Below the pieces are notes generated by a model that saw only the letters and a list, made by a program, of their open reading frames with translations, was not told where the DNA came from and did no database searches. Positions 45,196 through 54,800 of a stretch of 64,000 nucleotides of DNA are shown piece by piece. Each line of letters opens with the position of its first letter. The stretch's first letter is position 1. Made by a program: the position numbers and the translations under genes. Origin of the DNA: Candidatus Methanomethylophilaceae archaeon (lineage in GTDB: Archaea > Thermoplasmatota > Thermoplasmata > Methanomassiliicoccales > Methanomethylophilaceae); contig JAFTYV010000008.1 in the NCBI GenBank assembly GCA_017461225.1, positions 1 to 64,000 of the forward strand. The letters run 5' to 3'.

Positions 45196-45722
45196 TCCCC
45201 GTGATCATATACGACAAGTGTCAGTGCGACCCCAAGAAGTGCACCGCCAAGCGCATGCTGAAGTTCGGACTGGGGAGGGAGGCGAAGACACTGGGGGCGA
45301 TTCCGAAGGGCTCCATAGTCCTCTCGCCGTTCTCCGACCGTGCGCTGTCCCCCGCCGACATGGCCCATGCCAGGAAGGGCGTGGTGGTCATGGACCTCAC
45401 ATGGACGAACATAGACGAGTTCCCCCGTCTCAAGAAGGTGGAGGAGAGGGCCCTGCCCTACCTGCTCGCCGCGAACCCCGTCAACTGGGGGCGTCCCATG
45501 GAGCTCAACAGCGCGGAGGCGGTCATGGCAACCCTCTACATCCTGGGGCAGATGGACCAGGTCGAGATGTTCCTGGGCAGGTTCAACTGGGCGCCCGAGT
45601 TCCTGAGGCTCAACGGTCCGCTCCTGGACGCGTACGCCGCTGCACGCGACAGCACCGAGGTCGTCCGCATACAGAACGAGTACATCGAATCCGTCGCACC
45701 GCGCGATGCGGAATGCGAGTGA
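45192..45722 (+). CDS. tsr3: 16S rRNA aminocarboxypropyltransferase Tsr3 (DUF367)
   Basis: 176 residues. MIPVIIYDKCQCDPKKCTAKRMLKFG is the start of archaeal Tsr3, with the N-terminal RLI-like metal-binding Cys cluster. LSPFSDRALSPAD, VVVMDLTWTN and LLAANPVNWGRPMELNSAEA are the SAM-binding SPOUT-like core. It adds an aminocarboxypropyl group to a modified uridine in 16S rRNA. It overlaps the phosphatase-fold gene by 4 bases. Confidence 0.95.
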   Translation: MIPVIIYDKCQCDPKKCTAKRMLKFGLGREAKTLGAIPKGSIVLSPFSDRALSPADMAHARKGVVVMDLTWTNIDEFPRLKKVEERALPYLLAANPVNWGRPMELNSAEAVMATLYILGQMDQVEMFLGRFNWAPEFLRLNGPLLDAYAAARDSTEVVRIQNEYIESVAPRDAECE

Positions 45723-45757
45723 TTCCTTCTAATACAAGCTGAAGATATGGTTCACCC

Positions 45758-45991
45758 ATGACGGGTGACGGTCTTCTACCTATGATCAGGGAGTCCCTCG
45801 GGGACGACAGGCTTACCACGAAGGAGGCGAGCGACAGGCTCGACCACCTGTTCGGATACAGGTGTCCCGACGACCTCGCGAAGACCCTCACCAAGTACCG
45901 CAGGTCCGGTCACATAAGGGGGGAGATCTCGATGGAACGCGGTGGATGGATCTGGTGGATCGACGAGGGCTGCACCCCGGGGGAGGAGTGA
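45758..45991 (+). CDS. small winged-helix-like protein upstream of mcm
   Basis: 77 residues. The pattern LTTKEASDRLDHLFGYRCPDDLAKTLTKYRRSGHIRGEISMERGGWIWWIDE fits a winged helix with a tryptophan-rich wing. A tctaatacaa box lies about 25 bases upstream. The mcm start is one base past its stop, with GGAGGAG inside its end, so the two are co-translated. Possibly an MCM partner or regulator, which is inference from position. Confidence 0.65.
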   Translation: MTGDGLLPMIRESLGDDRLTTKEASDRLDHLFGYRCPDDLAKTLTKYRRSGHIRGEISMERGGWIWWIDEGCTPGEE

Positions 45992-45992
45992 G

Positions 45993-48089
45993 ATGGCCGT
46001 ATCGTTCCAGGACAACGAGATCCAGGTCGCATGGTCCGATGTGTTCTCGAAGGATGCGTACCGCATCATGATCTCGGACATAGCCGACAACTACCCCCAG
46101 AAGAAGAGCGTCAGGGTGGACTACGGGGACATCAACACCTACAACGTGGACTTCGCGATGTACGTCCTTGACAACCCGGACAGGTGCATGGAGATCGCCA
46201 GGAAGACCGTGATGTCACTGGTCCCGAACATCAACCGCCCCGGTGACGCCATCAACGTGAGGGTCTACAACCTCCCGCGCGACGCCAAGGTCGAGATAAG
46301 GAACCTCAGGGCGGACCACCTGGGGAAGCTGATCGCCGTCGAGGGTCTGGCCAGGAAGGTCACCACCGTCAAGCCCCGCATGACGCACGCCCTCTTCAGG
46401 TGCTCCAGATGCGGTTCCGAGATATGGATGGAGGAGCCGGGGACGATCCTGAGGGAGCCGGTCATGTGCTCCGGTGCGGACGGCAGCTGCAACAAGCAGA
46501 ACCTCCGCTTCATCCTGGACATGAAGTCGTCCGTGTTCATGGACACCCAGAAGATAGAGATACAGGAGAGTCCCGAGGGTCTCAGGGGAGGGGCCCAGCC
46601 CGAGAGGATCTCCGGTTACGTGGAGGACGACATCGCGGGGGAGGTCACGGCCGGGAACCGCATCACCCTGAACGGTGTCCTCCGTTCCGTGGAGAAGGGG
46701 GAGAGGGACAAGTCCACGGTGTTCGAGACGTTCCTCGACGTGACGTCCGTGGAGTTCGAGCAGCACGAGTACGACGAGATCCTCATCACCGAGGAGGACG
46801 AGGAGAGGATCAGGGAGATGTCCCGCGACCCCCAGCTTTTCGACAACATCGTCCGTTCGATCTCGCCCTCCATCTACGGTCTGGACGAGGTGAAGAGGGC
46901 CATCGCCCTGCAGCTGTTCGGCGGGTGCCACAAGGAGATGGACGACGGTACCGTCATGAGGGGCGACATGCACATCCTGCTCATGGGCGACCCCGGTGTC
47001 GCGAAGTCGCAGCTCCTGAGGTACATGAGCATGCTCGCACCCAGGGGGATATACGCATCCGGTAAGTCGGCATCCGCCGCCGGACTCACCGCTGCCGCGG
47101 TCAGGGACGACTTCGGTGATGGCAGGTGGACCCTGGAGGCCGGTGCGCTGGTCCTCGCGGACAAGGGTCTCGCATGCATCGACGAGCTGGACAAGATGAC
47201 CGATCAGGACAGGTCCTCGCTCCACGAGGCCATGGAGTCCCAGAAGATCTCCGTTGCCAAGGCTGGTATAACCGCGACCCTCCAGTGCCGCTGCTCCATG
47301 CTCGCGGCCGCCAACCCCAAGTACGGGAGGTTCGAGGAGGATGCGGCGATCGCGGACCAGATCGACCTGCCTCCGGCCCTCATGTCCCGTTTCGACATGA
47401 TCTTCGTCCTCACGGACAAGCCCGACAAGAAGAAGGACACCGCGATCACGGAGCACATACTCATGGCGCATCAGCGCGGACAGGCCAGGATGGTCCCCGA
47501 CTCGGTCGAGATCAAGGGCGTCGACGTCAAGGGCATCATGGAGAGGACCAGCAACATCAAACCCGTCTACGACGTGGACATCCTCAGGAAGTACGTCGCG
47601 TACTCCAAGCGCCTCACGCCCATCATGACTGACGAGGCCAAGGGCATCATCCAGGACAGCTTCCTCCGCATCAGGCTCATGGGCAACGGGGGCAACTCCG
47701 TCCCGATCACGGCGAGGCAGCTCGAGGCGTTCGTCCGTCTGTCCGAGGCATCGGCTAGGATGAGGCTCAGCGACAAGGTCACCGATGTGGACGCCAACCG
47801 CGCGGTCGACCTGGTGGAGTACTACCTCCGCAGGATAGCCGGCAACGACGACGGGGGTTTCGACATAGACAAGATCGCGTCGGGCATCAGCTCCAAGGAC
47901 CGCAACAGGATCGACGTCGTGCGCGACCTGATGAGGGAGTACGGTGACGAGGGCCTGACCATGGACGAGCTGATCCAGCACGGTTCCAACCAGGGTCTTG
48001 CGGAGACGGACGTCACCCGCGCCGTGAAGAACCTCAGCGATGGCGGAGAGATCTACAGGACCCCCGCAGGGGTATACAAGAGGACTTGA
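45993..48089 (+). CDS. mcm: replicative DNA helicase MCM
   Basis: 698 residues from the ATG at 45993; longer frames run into the previous gene. The order is N-terminal A domain, zinc knuckle (CSRC...C-x6-C, about 133-160), OB fold with beta hairpin, then the AAA+ core. Walker A is MGDPGVAKSQLLRY, Walker B is LACIDELDKM, and the Arg finger is in LMSRFDMIFV. A C-terminal winged helix (about 625-698) is present. No intein. The hexamer unwinds DNA at the fork. It lies 14 kb from orc1. Confidence 0.97.
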   Translation: MAVSFQDNEIQVAWSDVFSKDAYRIMISDIADNYPQKKSVRVDYGDINTYNVDFAMYVLDNPDRCMEIARKTVMSLVPNINRPGDAINVRVYNLPRDAKVEIRNLRADHLGKLIAVEGLARKVTTVKPRMTHALFRCSRCGSEIWMEEPGTILREPVMCSGADGSCNKQNLRFILDMKSSVFMDTQKIEIQESPEGLRGGAQPERISGYVEDDIAGEVTAGNRITLNGVLRSVEKGERDKSTVFETFLDVTSVEFEQHEYDEILITEEDEERIREMSRDPQLFDNIVRSISPSIYGLDEVKRAIALQLFGGCHKEMDDGTVMRGDMHILLMGDPGVAKSQLLRYMSMLAPRGIYASGKSASAAGLTAAAVRDDFGDGRWTLEAGALVLADKGLACIDELDKMTDQDRSSLHEAMESQKISVAKAGITATLQCRCSMLAAANPKYGRFEEDAAIADQIDLPPALMSRFDMIFVLTDKPDKKKDTAITEHILMAHQRGQARMVPDSVEIKGVDVKGIMERTSNIKPVYDVDILRKYVAYSKRLTPIMTDEAKGIIQDSFLRIRLMGNGGNSVPITARQLEAFVRLSEASARMRLSDKVTDVDANRAVDLVEYYLRRIAGNDDGGFDIDKIASGISSKDRNRIDVVRDLMREYGDEGLTMDELIQHGSNQGLAETDVTRAVKNLSDGGEIYRTPAGVYKRT

Positions 48090-48093
48090 TCAC

Positions 48094-48384
48094 ATGTACG
48101 TCAGGATACACACCAACGGGGACGAGAGGATCCTCGCGGCCTGCGATGAGGACATAATAGGGAAGACGTTCAGGGGCGACGGCATGAGGATAACCGTCAG
48201 CGAGACGTTCTACAGGGGGGAGTCCGTCTCCACGGAGGCGTACATCGAGCGCATGAAGTCCGTATCCATCATGAACCTGGTCGGGGAGGAGGCGGTGTCC
48301 ATCGCCGTCGCCCAGGGGCACGTGTCCCCGGAGAACATCATCGTCATAGGCGGCGTGAAGCACGCCCAGGTGGTGATGATGTGA
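48094..48384 (+). CDS. DUF424 family protein
   Basis: 96 residues from the ATG at 48094. MYVRIHTNGDERILAACDED, GESVSTEAYIERMKSVSIMN and VSPENIIVIGGVKHAQ match archaeal DUF424, which is often found next to Nmd3 or aIF2 genes. No known activity. The next gene starts inside its stop codon (GTGA). Confidence 0.85.
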   Translation: MYVRIHTNGDERILAACDEDIIGKTFRGDGMRITVSETFYRGESVSTEAYIERMKSVSIMNLVGEEAVSIAVAQGHVSPENIIVIGGVKHAQVVMM

Positions 48385-49409
48385 ACTTCTGCGTCAAATG
48401 CGGGTGCGACTGCGAGGAGTCCCTCGACGGTCTGTGCATAGACTGCTGGTTGGACGGACGCAAGCTGACGGCCCTGCCCCATCATGTGGACCTCAGGGTG
48501 TGCACGAACTGCAACGAGTTCAACGTCGGCGACCGCTGGGTCAAGAAGGACCTCGCGGTGGCGGTCCAGGATGCGGCGGCCGATGCGCTCTGCGCGATAC
48601 GCGACGTGAGGGTCACCTCCGTCGCCATGGATGTCGACTGCCAGGACCCGTACGTGTACGTGGTCAACGTCCACTCCCACTGCGACATCATGGGGTACGA
48701 GGCGGAGGACGACGCGTCCACCATCGTGCGCATCAAGAACAACGTCTGCAAGAGGTGCTCAAGGCAGCTCGGCAGCTACTACGAGGCGATCCTCCAGATC
48801 CGCACAGGGTCCAGGGAGCTCAGCCCCGAGATGAGGGAGGAGTCCCTCGCGATGGTCGAGAACTCCGTGGCCAGGCAGGCCGCGCACAACAGGTCCCTCT
48901 TCATCACCAAGATGGAGCTCGTCACCGGAGGGGTGGATGTGTACCTCTCGTCCATGTCGCTCGGCAAGTCCCTCGCGAGGGAGCTGGCGGACGCGTTCTG
49001 CGCCGAGACCAAGGAGTCCCCCAAGCTGGTGGGTCAGACCACGGACGGGCAGGACATGTACCGTCTCACGTACCTGGTCCGTCTTCCGGAGTACTCGGTG
49101 GGGGACGTGGTCGTGTCCAACGACAGGTACTGCAAGCTCACCCGTGTGTCCGGTAGCGGCGGACGTGTCATGGACCTCATCGATTTCAGGGAGAGGGCGG
49201 TCAGGAGGGCGGACATGCCCGATCTGAAGCTCTACGAGAGGTCGTCCGATCTCAGGGAGGCGACGGTCATCAACCGCATGGGTTCGGAGATACAGGTCCT
49301 CCACCCGGACAACTACTCCACCGTCGACCTCCGCATACCGGATGGCTACGAACCCGGGGACACCGTCCGTGTCGTGACGATCGAGGACGTGCTGTACGTC
49401 GTCCCGTGA
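48381..49409 (+). CDS. nmd3: archaeal Nmd3-like protein
   Basis: 342 residues from a GTG. Two zinc ribbons at the start: CVKCGCDC...CIDC and CTNC plus a later CKRC. The middle region (about 70-240) and the C-terminal eL22/eIF5A-like domains match archaeal Nmd3, related to the eukaryotic 60S export adaptor; in archaea a late 50S assembly role is likely. It is translationally coupled to DUF424. Confidence 0.88.
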   Translation: MNFCVKCGCDCEESLDGLCIDCWLDGRKLTALPHHVDLRVCTNCNEFNVGDRWVKKDLAVAVQDAAADALCAIRDVRVTSVAMDVDCQDPYVYVVNVHSHCDIMGYEAEDDASTIVRIKNNVCKRCSRQLGSYYEAILQIRTGSRELSPEMREESLAMVENSVARQAAHNRSLFITKMELVTGGVDVYLSSMSLGKSLARELADAFCAETKESPKLVGQTTDGQDMYRLTYLVRLPEYSVGDVVVSNDRYCKLTRVSGSGGRVMDLIDFRERAVRRADMPDLKLYERSSDLREATVINRMGSEIQVLHPDNYSTVDLRIPDGYEPGDTVRVVTIEDVLYVVP

Positions 49410-49425
49410 TCCCGCGTGTTGGAGG

Positions 49426-49436
49426 ATTTATATCCC
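49426..49436 (+). promoter_or_regulatory. TATA box of the fumarase operon
   Basis: gatttatatcc, about 25 bases before the fumA ATG, so the transcript is probably leaderless. Confidence 0.5.
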
Positions 49437-49455
49437 GTATTCGGTTGACCTCCGC

Positions 49456-50325
49456 ATGATAAAGCTGCCCGAGCCCGTGGAGGACATCGTCGTCAACCTC
49501 CTGCGTCTTGCCAACACGAAACTGCCCGCCGACATAGGGTGGGCCCTGGAGGCCGCCGCCGGTTGGGAGACCGGCGAGATCGCGTACACGCAGCTCGGGG
49601 CCATCATGGACAACGTGAAGAAGGCCGAGCACATCGGGAGGCCGATGTGCCAGGACACGGGCATCCCCGTATTCTACGTCAGGGGACGCTTCGATTCCGG
49701 CATAGCGTCCCAGATAGCGCGCGGTGTCGAGAGGGCCACACGCGAGATCCCCCTGAGGCCGAACACCGTCGACCCCCTCACCCGTGAGAACAACGGATCA
49801 AACCTCGGTCAGGGCATGCCCATCATCCACTACATCCCCACGGATGACGACTTCACCGAGATCACCGTCCTCCCCAAGGGGGCAGGTTCGGAGAACATGA
49901 CGCGTCTCGCCATGCTGAACCCCGCCGACGGGGCGGAGGGCGTAAAGAGGTTCATCATCGACTCCGTCCTGGATGCGGGAGGACGTCCGTGTCCCCCCTC
50001 CATCGTCGGCGTGGGTATCGGCGGCACATCCGACGTGTGCGTCGAGATGGCCAAGGAGGCCCTCCTCGCACCCCTGGACTCGGAGAACCCCGACCCCGTC
50101 CTGCAGGCCATGCAGGAGGAGCTCTTCGTCGCATTGAACAGCTCCGGTCTCGGTCCCATGGGCTTGGGCGGTTCCACGACGGTCCTGGGTGTCAGGATAA
50201 AGAAGGCGTTCTGCCACACGGCGAGCCTCCCGGTCGCGGTGAACATAGGGTGCTGGGCGACCCGTCGCGCGTCCGCACGCATCACCGACAACGGTGTCGA
50301 GTACGCACAGGGGGTGGAGCTTTGA
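49456..50325 (+). CDS. fumA: class I fumarate hydratase, alpha subunit
   Basis: 289 residues. The iron-sulfur ligands are in GRPMCQDTGIPVFYV, KKAFCHTASL and VNIGCWATRR. GPMGLGGSTTVLGV and NGSNLGQGMP are further family motifs. With the beta subunit it hydrates fumarate to malate through a 4Fe-4S cluster. The two-subunit form is typical of anaerobic archaea, where it serves a partial, often reductive, citric acid pathway. Confidence 0.95.
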   Translation: MIKLPEPVEDIVVNLLRLANTKLPADIGWALEAAAGWETGEIAYTQLGAIMDNVKKAEHIGRPMCQDTGIPVFYVRGRFDSGIASQIARGVERATREIPLRPNTVDPLTRENNGSNLGQGMPIIHYIPTDDDFTEITVLPKGAGSENMTRLAMLNPADGAEGVKRFIIDSVLDAGGRPCPPSIVGVGIGGTSDVCVEMAKEALLAPLDSENPDPVLQAMQEELFVALNSSGLGPMGLGGSTTVLGVRIKKAFCHTASLPVAVNIGCWATRRASARITDNGVEYAQGVEL

Positions 50326-50891
50326 AGGTCCTGAACACACCCCTCTCCGAATCGGACGTCAGGTCGCTCAGGCTGGGGGAGACGGTCTTCGTGTCCGGCC
50401 CCGTCATAACCGGTCGCGACGAGATGCACATCCGCGCACTGGAGTACGACAAGAACGGGGAACCGGTCCCCGACGACATCCGCGGGGCGACCCTCTTCCA
50501 CTGCGGACCCATCATGAGGCAGATGGACGACGGTTCATGGAGGGTCATCGCCGCCGGACCGACCACGTCCGCGAGGATGAACAAGCTGGAGCCCGAGATG
50601 ATCGAGAGGTTCGGGATCCGTGCCATCATCGGCAAGGGCGGGATGTCCCCGGAGGTCGCCGATGCCATGAGGAGGTGCGGGTGCGTGTACCTCGCCGCAA
50701 CCGGTGGCGCGGCAATATCCCTCGCGGAGGGTCTCAACTCGTGCAGGGGTGTGGAGTGGCTCGACCTCGGGATGGCGGAGGCCATGTGGAGGTTCGACAC
50801 GCAGAAGTTCGGTCCACTCGTGGTGGCCATGGATGCCGAGGGGAACAGCCTCTACCAGAGGGTCATGGACAACCTGGTCAGGGATATCTGA
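50322..50891 (+). CDS. fumB: class I fumarate hydratase, beta subunit
   Basis: 189 residues. The TTG start overlaps the alpha subunit stop (TTGA), preceded by GGTGGAG. FVSGPVITGRDEMHIRAL, HCGPIMRQ, AAGPTTSARMN and IIGKGGMSPEV form the swivelling domain that closes the active site. Its end overlaps the convergent membrane protein gene by 14 bases. Confidence 0.95.
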   Translation: MKVLNTPLSESDVRSLRLGETVFVSGPVITGRDEMHIRALEYDKNGEPVPDDIRGATLFHCGPIMRQMDDGSWRVIAAGPTTSARMNKLEPEMIERFGIRAIIGKGGMSPEVADAMRRCGCVYLAATGGAAISLAEGLNSCRGVEWLDLGMAEAMWRFDTQKFGPLVVAMDAEGNSLYQRVMDNLVRDI

Positions 50892-51774
50892 GGTCCTCTT
50901 CCACCTCTTCCTCCCTCGGGGATTCGAGGTCGTTGATGAACTCTATCTCCACCCTGCCGCGTTTCCCCATGGTGTGGATGAGCCCTATGACCAGTATCAC
51001 CGTCAGGACCACGAGTATGCCGATGAGCTCCCCCGCGTGCGGGGTGTCCAGGCCGAAGAGGAGGCTGTAGTCGTTCCTCTCCAGGACGATCTCGAGGGCG
51101 TTGTCGCCGGTCTCCACCTCCACGGTGGAGGACTGCATGAAGCCCTTGCACGACACAGTGAGCTCATAGGTCCCGATGTAGCACGAGGCCGAGAAGTAGC
51201 CCTTGTCGTTGGTGTAGGCGTAGGTGGTCTCGCCGTTGGACGAGACCAGGGACACCTGGGCGTCCTCCAGGGGGACCCTGCCGGAACCGTCCTTCCCGTA
51301 GACGTATCCGGCGATCTCGACCATGGTGATGCGCATCCCCACGGGGGAGTACCCGGATGCCACGCTCGTCAGCATGTACTTGCCGTCCACGAGCATCCCG
51401 TCCCTTATGTCGAACCTGACGAACTGCCCGTCCACCACGACCATGTCGCTGGGGAGGGTCTGGACGGTGTACCTCTCGTGCTCGAAGGTGAGGTACCTGC
51501 CCGTCCCGTCGGGGTAGGTGAACTCGAACCTCCCATCCGCATCGGTGACGCAGGTTCCGAGCGGGACCCTGTCGGAATCGTAGAGGGTGACGACGACGTC
51601 CCCGAACGGGATGTTCTTCTCCAGGTTCGTGGAGACGTCCGCCACGAATCCGAATATGGTCGTGTCCCCGGGGACCTCGCTGGCGGGTTCCACCGTCCCA
51701 TCCGATCCGAAGACGGGGACGAGGACCGTGACGAGGGCGAGTGCGACCGCGACCAATCCGATTCTCATGAGCAT
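50878..51774 (-). CDS. secreted/anchored protein with carboxypeptidase-regulatory-like domains
   Basis: 298 residues from the ATG at 51774. A signal peptide (MRIGLVAVALALVTVLVPVFG) precedes two transthyretin-like beta-sandwich repeats: FGFVADVSTN...VPLGTCVTDADGRFEFTY and IAGYVYGKDGSGRVPLEDAQVSLVSSNGETTYAYTNDKGYF. A C-terminal membrane span (LIGILVVLTVILVIGLIHTM) and an acidic cytoplasmic tail follow. It is probably an outer-face adhesion or structural protein. The gene is alone. Confidence 0.82.
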   Translation of the reverse strand: MLMRIGLVAVALALVTVLVPVFGSDGTVEPASEVPGDTTIFGFVADVSTNLEKNIPFGDVVVTLYDSDRVPLGTCVTDADGRFEFTYPDGTGRYLTFEHERYTVQTLPSDMVVVDGQFVRFDIRDGMLVDGKYMLTSVASGYSPVGMRITMVEIAGYVYGKDGSGRVPLEDAQVSLVSSNGETTYAYTNDKGYFSASCYIGTYELTVSCKGFMQSSTVEVETGDNALEIVLERNDYSLLFGLDTPHAGELIGILVVLTVILVIGLIHTMGKRGRVEIEFINDLESPREEEVEEDLRYP

Positions 51775-51787
51775 GTGAACGAAATAC

Positions 51788-51800
51788 ACCATATATTATG
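51788..51800 (-). promoter_or_regulatory. TATA box of the carboxypeptidase-regulatory-like gene
   Basis: Palindrome-like ccataatatatgg (minus strand), about 20 bases before the start codon. Confidence 0.45.
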
Positions 51801-51884
51801 GTAGCACAGGGCGCGACGGAGTCCGAACGAGTCCCTGAGAAGCATTAAATCCGCCCCATCCATCCTGTAGGGGACGTGGTTCAA

Positions 51885-54800
51885 ATGATCGAGAGGGTAG
51901 ACAGGACATACACCAAGGACGAGGTAATGGGGTCCATGGAACCCCTCATCCGCACATGGTTCGACGAGAGGTTCGACGATCTGACGATCCCGCAGGCCAA
52001 GGCCATACCAGTCATCCACCAGCGCCGCAACGTCCTGGTCTCATCCCCCACGGGTTCCGGGAAGACCCTCACCGCATTCACCAGCATCATCAACGAGCTC
52101 ACCAGGTACGCCCGCGAGGGGACCCTCGAGGAGAGGGTGTACTGCATATACGTGTCCCCCCTCAAGGCCCTCGCCAACGATGTCAACCGCAACCTCAACA
52201 CACCCCTCGCCGAGATGAGGGAGGTCGCGGCCGCGCACGGGATGAACGTGCCCGACATCAGGGTCGCCGTCCGTTCGGGCGACACCCCCCAGAACGAGAG
52301 GCAGAGGATGGTGCGCCATCCCCCGCACATCCTCATCACCACCCCCGAGAGCCTCGCCCTCATCCTCGCCGCACCCAAGTTCAAGGATGCGTTCAGGAGG
52401 GTGGAGTGGGTCATCCTCGACGAGATCCACGACATCTGCGATTCCAAGAGGGGCGCGTTCCTGTCCCTCACACTCGAGCGCCTGAGGCACCACTGCGAGA
52501 CGGACTTCTCCAGGATCGGCCTGTCCGCGACGCTCGCCCCGATAGACGCTATAGCGGCGTACCTGGTCGGATGCAACCCCGACGGGTCGCCCCGCGACGT
52601 CGCGCTCATCGAGTCCGGTTCCAGGAAGCAGCTGGATCTGAGGGTCATCTGCCCCACCGAGGACATGACCGCGCTGTCCTCCGACATAGTCAACTCGATG
52701 ATGTACGACACCCTCAGGGAGCTCGTCGACCAGCACGAGACCACCCTGGTATTCACCAACACCCGTTCCGGTGCGGAGAGCGTCGTCTACAAGCTGAAGG
52801 AGCGCGGTCTGGACAACATAGAGGTCCACCACAGCTCCCTCGGGAAGGAGATCAGGCTCGATGTGGAGGAGCGCCTGAAGCGCGGTGAGATCAAATGCGT
52901 GGTCTCCTCCACGTCGCTCGAACTGGGCATAGACATCGGGTCGGTCGACCTGGTGTGCCAGATCGGGTCCCCCAAGTCCGTGGCCAAGGGTCTCCAGAGG
53001 ATCGGCCGCAGCGGACACAGCTTCGGGAAGGTGGCCAAGGGCAGGCTCCTCGTGTTCGACCCCGACGACCTTGTCGAGTGCGCCGTGATGTGCCGTGCCG
53101 CCCACAGGGGCGACATAGACCGCGTGGGGATACCGGAGAACTGCCTGGACGTCCTGTCCCAGACCGTCGTCGGGATGAGTCTGGACAGCAGGTGGTCCGT
53201 GTCGGAGGCCTACGACCTCGTCCGCGGGTCCTACTGCTACCGCGACCTCACGGAGTCCACCTTCACCGAGGTCCTGCGCTACCTGGGGTCCAAGGACGAC
53301 TTCGAGGGCGTGTACTCCAAGATATGGTACGACGTGGAGCAGCAGGAGTTCGGGAGGAAGAAGGGGTCCAGGATGATCTACTTCATGAACCTGGGCACGA
53401 TCCCCGAGGAGGCCAACTACAGGGTGGTCACCAGCCACGGTACCACCGCCGGGGAGCTCTCCGAGAAGTTCGTGGAGCGCCTGTCGCCCCGCGACGTCTT
53501 CGTCCTCGGGGGACGTTCCTTCGAGTTCGTCCGTTCGAAGGGCATGACCGCGTACGTGAAGGAGGCCAACGGCAGGAAGCCCACCGTCCCGTCGTGGGCG
53601 GGGGAGATGCTGCCCCGCAGCTTCGACCTCTCCATGGACATCGCCAGGTTCAGGAGGGAGATGGCCGACAGGATCCTACTCTCCGATGAGGAGGCGATAG
53701 CCGGGATATCCGACGAGTTCGACGTCGACACGGGTTCCGCCCGCAGCGTCCTGTCCTACTTCCGCGAGCAGGTGGCGGTGGCGGGTTTCATCCCGGACGA
53801 CCGCAGGCTCGCGGTTGAGGAGTACGTGGATCCCTCAGGCAACCAGAAGATCGTGTTCCACTTCCCGTTCGGACGCAGGGTGAACGACGCCCTGTCCCGC
53901 GCCTACGCGTACAGGATGTCGGGGATGATGGGTGCGAACGTGTCCGTGACCATCTCGGACGACAGCTTCATGCTGGGGTGCCCCCGCAGGTTCGACCTCA
54001 ACCAGGTCCCCGGCCTCATAAGGTCCTCCGAGCTGGACGCCGTCCTCAGGAGGTCCATCAAGGACTCGGAGATATTCAAGCTCAGGTTCAGGCACACGGC
54101 CGCCCGCAGCTTCATGATCCTGCGCAACTACATGGGCCGTCCCATATCCGTCAACAGGCAGCAGATCCGTTCGACGTACCTCCTCGAGATGCTGGGCGAC
54201 ATGGAGAACGTCCCCGTCATCGAGGAGACCTACAGGGAGGTCCTGGAGGACGACATGGACATAAAGAACGCCAAGGTCGTGCTGGACACCATAGAGTCGG
54301 GGGACATGACCGTGTCCGTCATACCCTTCACGGGCACCCCGTCCCCGTTCGCCCACTCGGCCATCCTGTCCGGTTTCTCCGACATCGTCCTCATGGAGGA
54401 CCGCTCCGCCCTCCTGAGGGAGCTCCACCGCAAGGTCCTGTACCGTGCACTCGGGGACTCCGTCAGCGAGTTCGAGTTCACGGAGGACCAGATCGTGCCG
54501 TACTACGCTCAGAAACCCGGGCGCATCATGGGCAGGGACGACATCCCGGCCCTCCTGATGCAGACGGGCCCCCTCCAGGCCCTGCGCGAACGCGGCAGGA
54601 ACATCTACACCTACACGGACGAGGACAAGAAGACCGTGGACGGCTGGGTGCGCGAACTGCTCCGCGAGGGGCGCATAGGCACGGTGTTCCTCGACGAGCC
54701 CCACATCATGGTGGCATCGGAGATACCGTACTACGCCGCCGCCACGCGCAGGGAGCGCGAGTTGACCGATACGGACGAGGCGGTCCTGTCGGTGGTCGGC

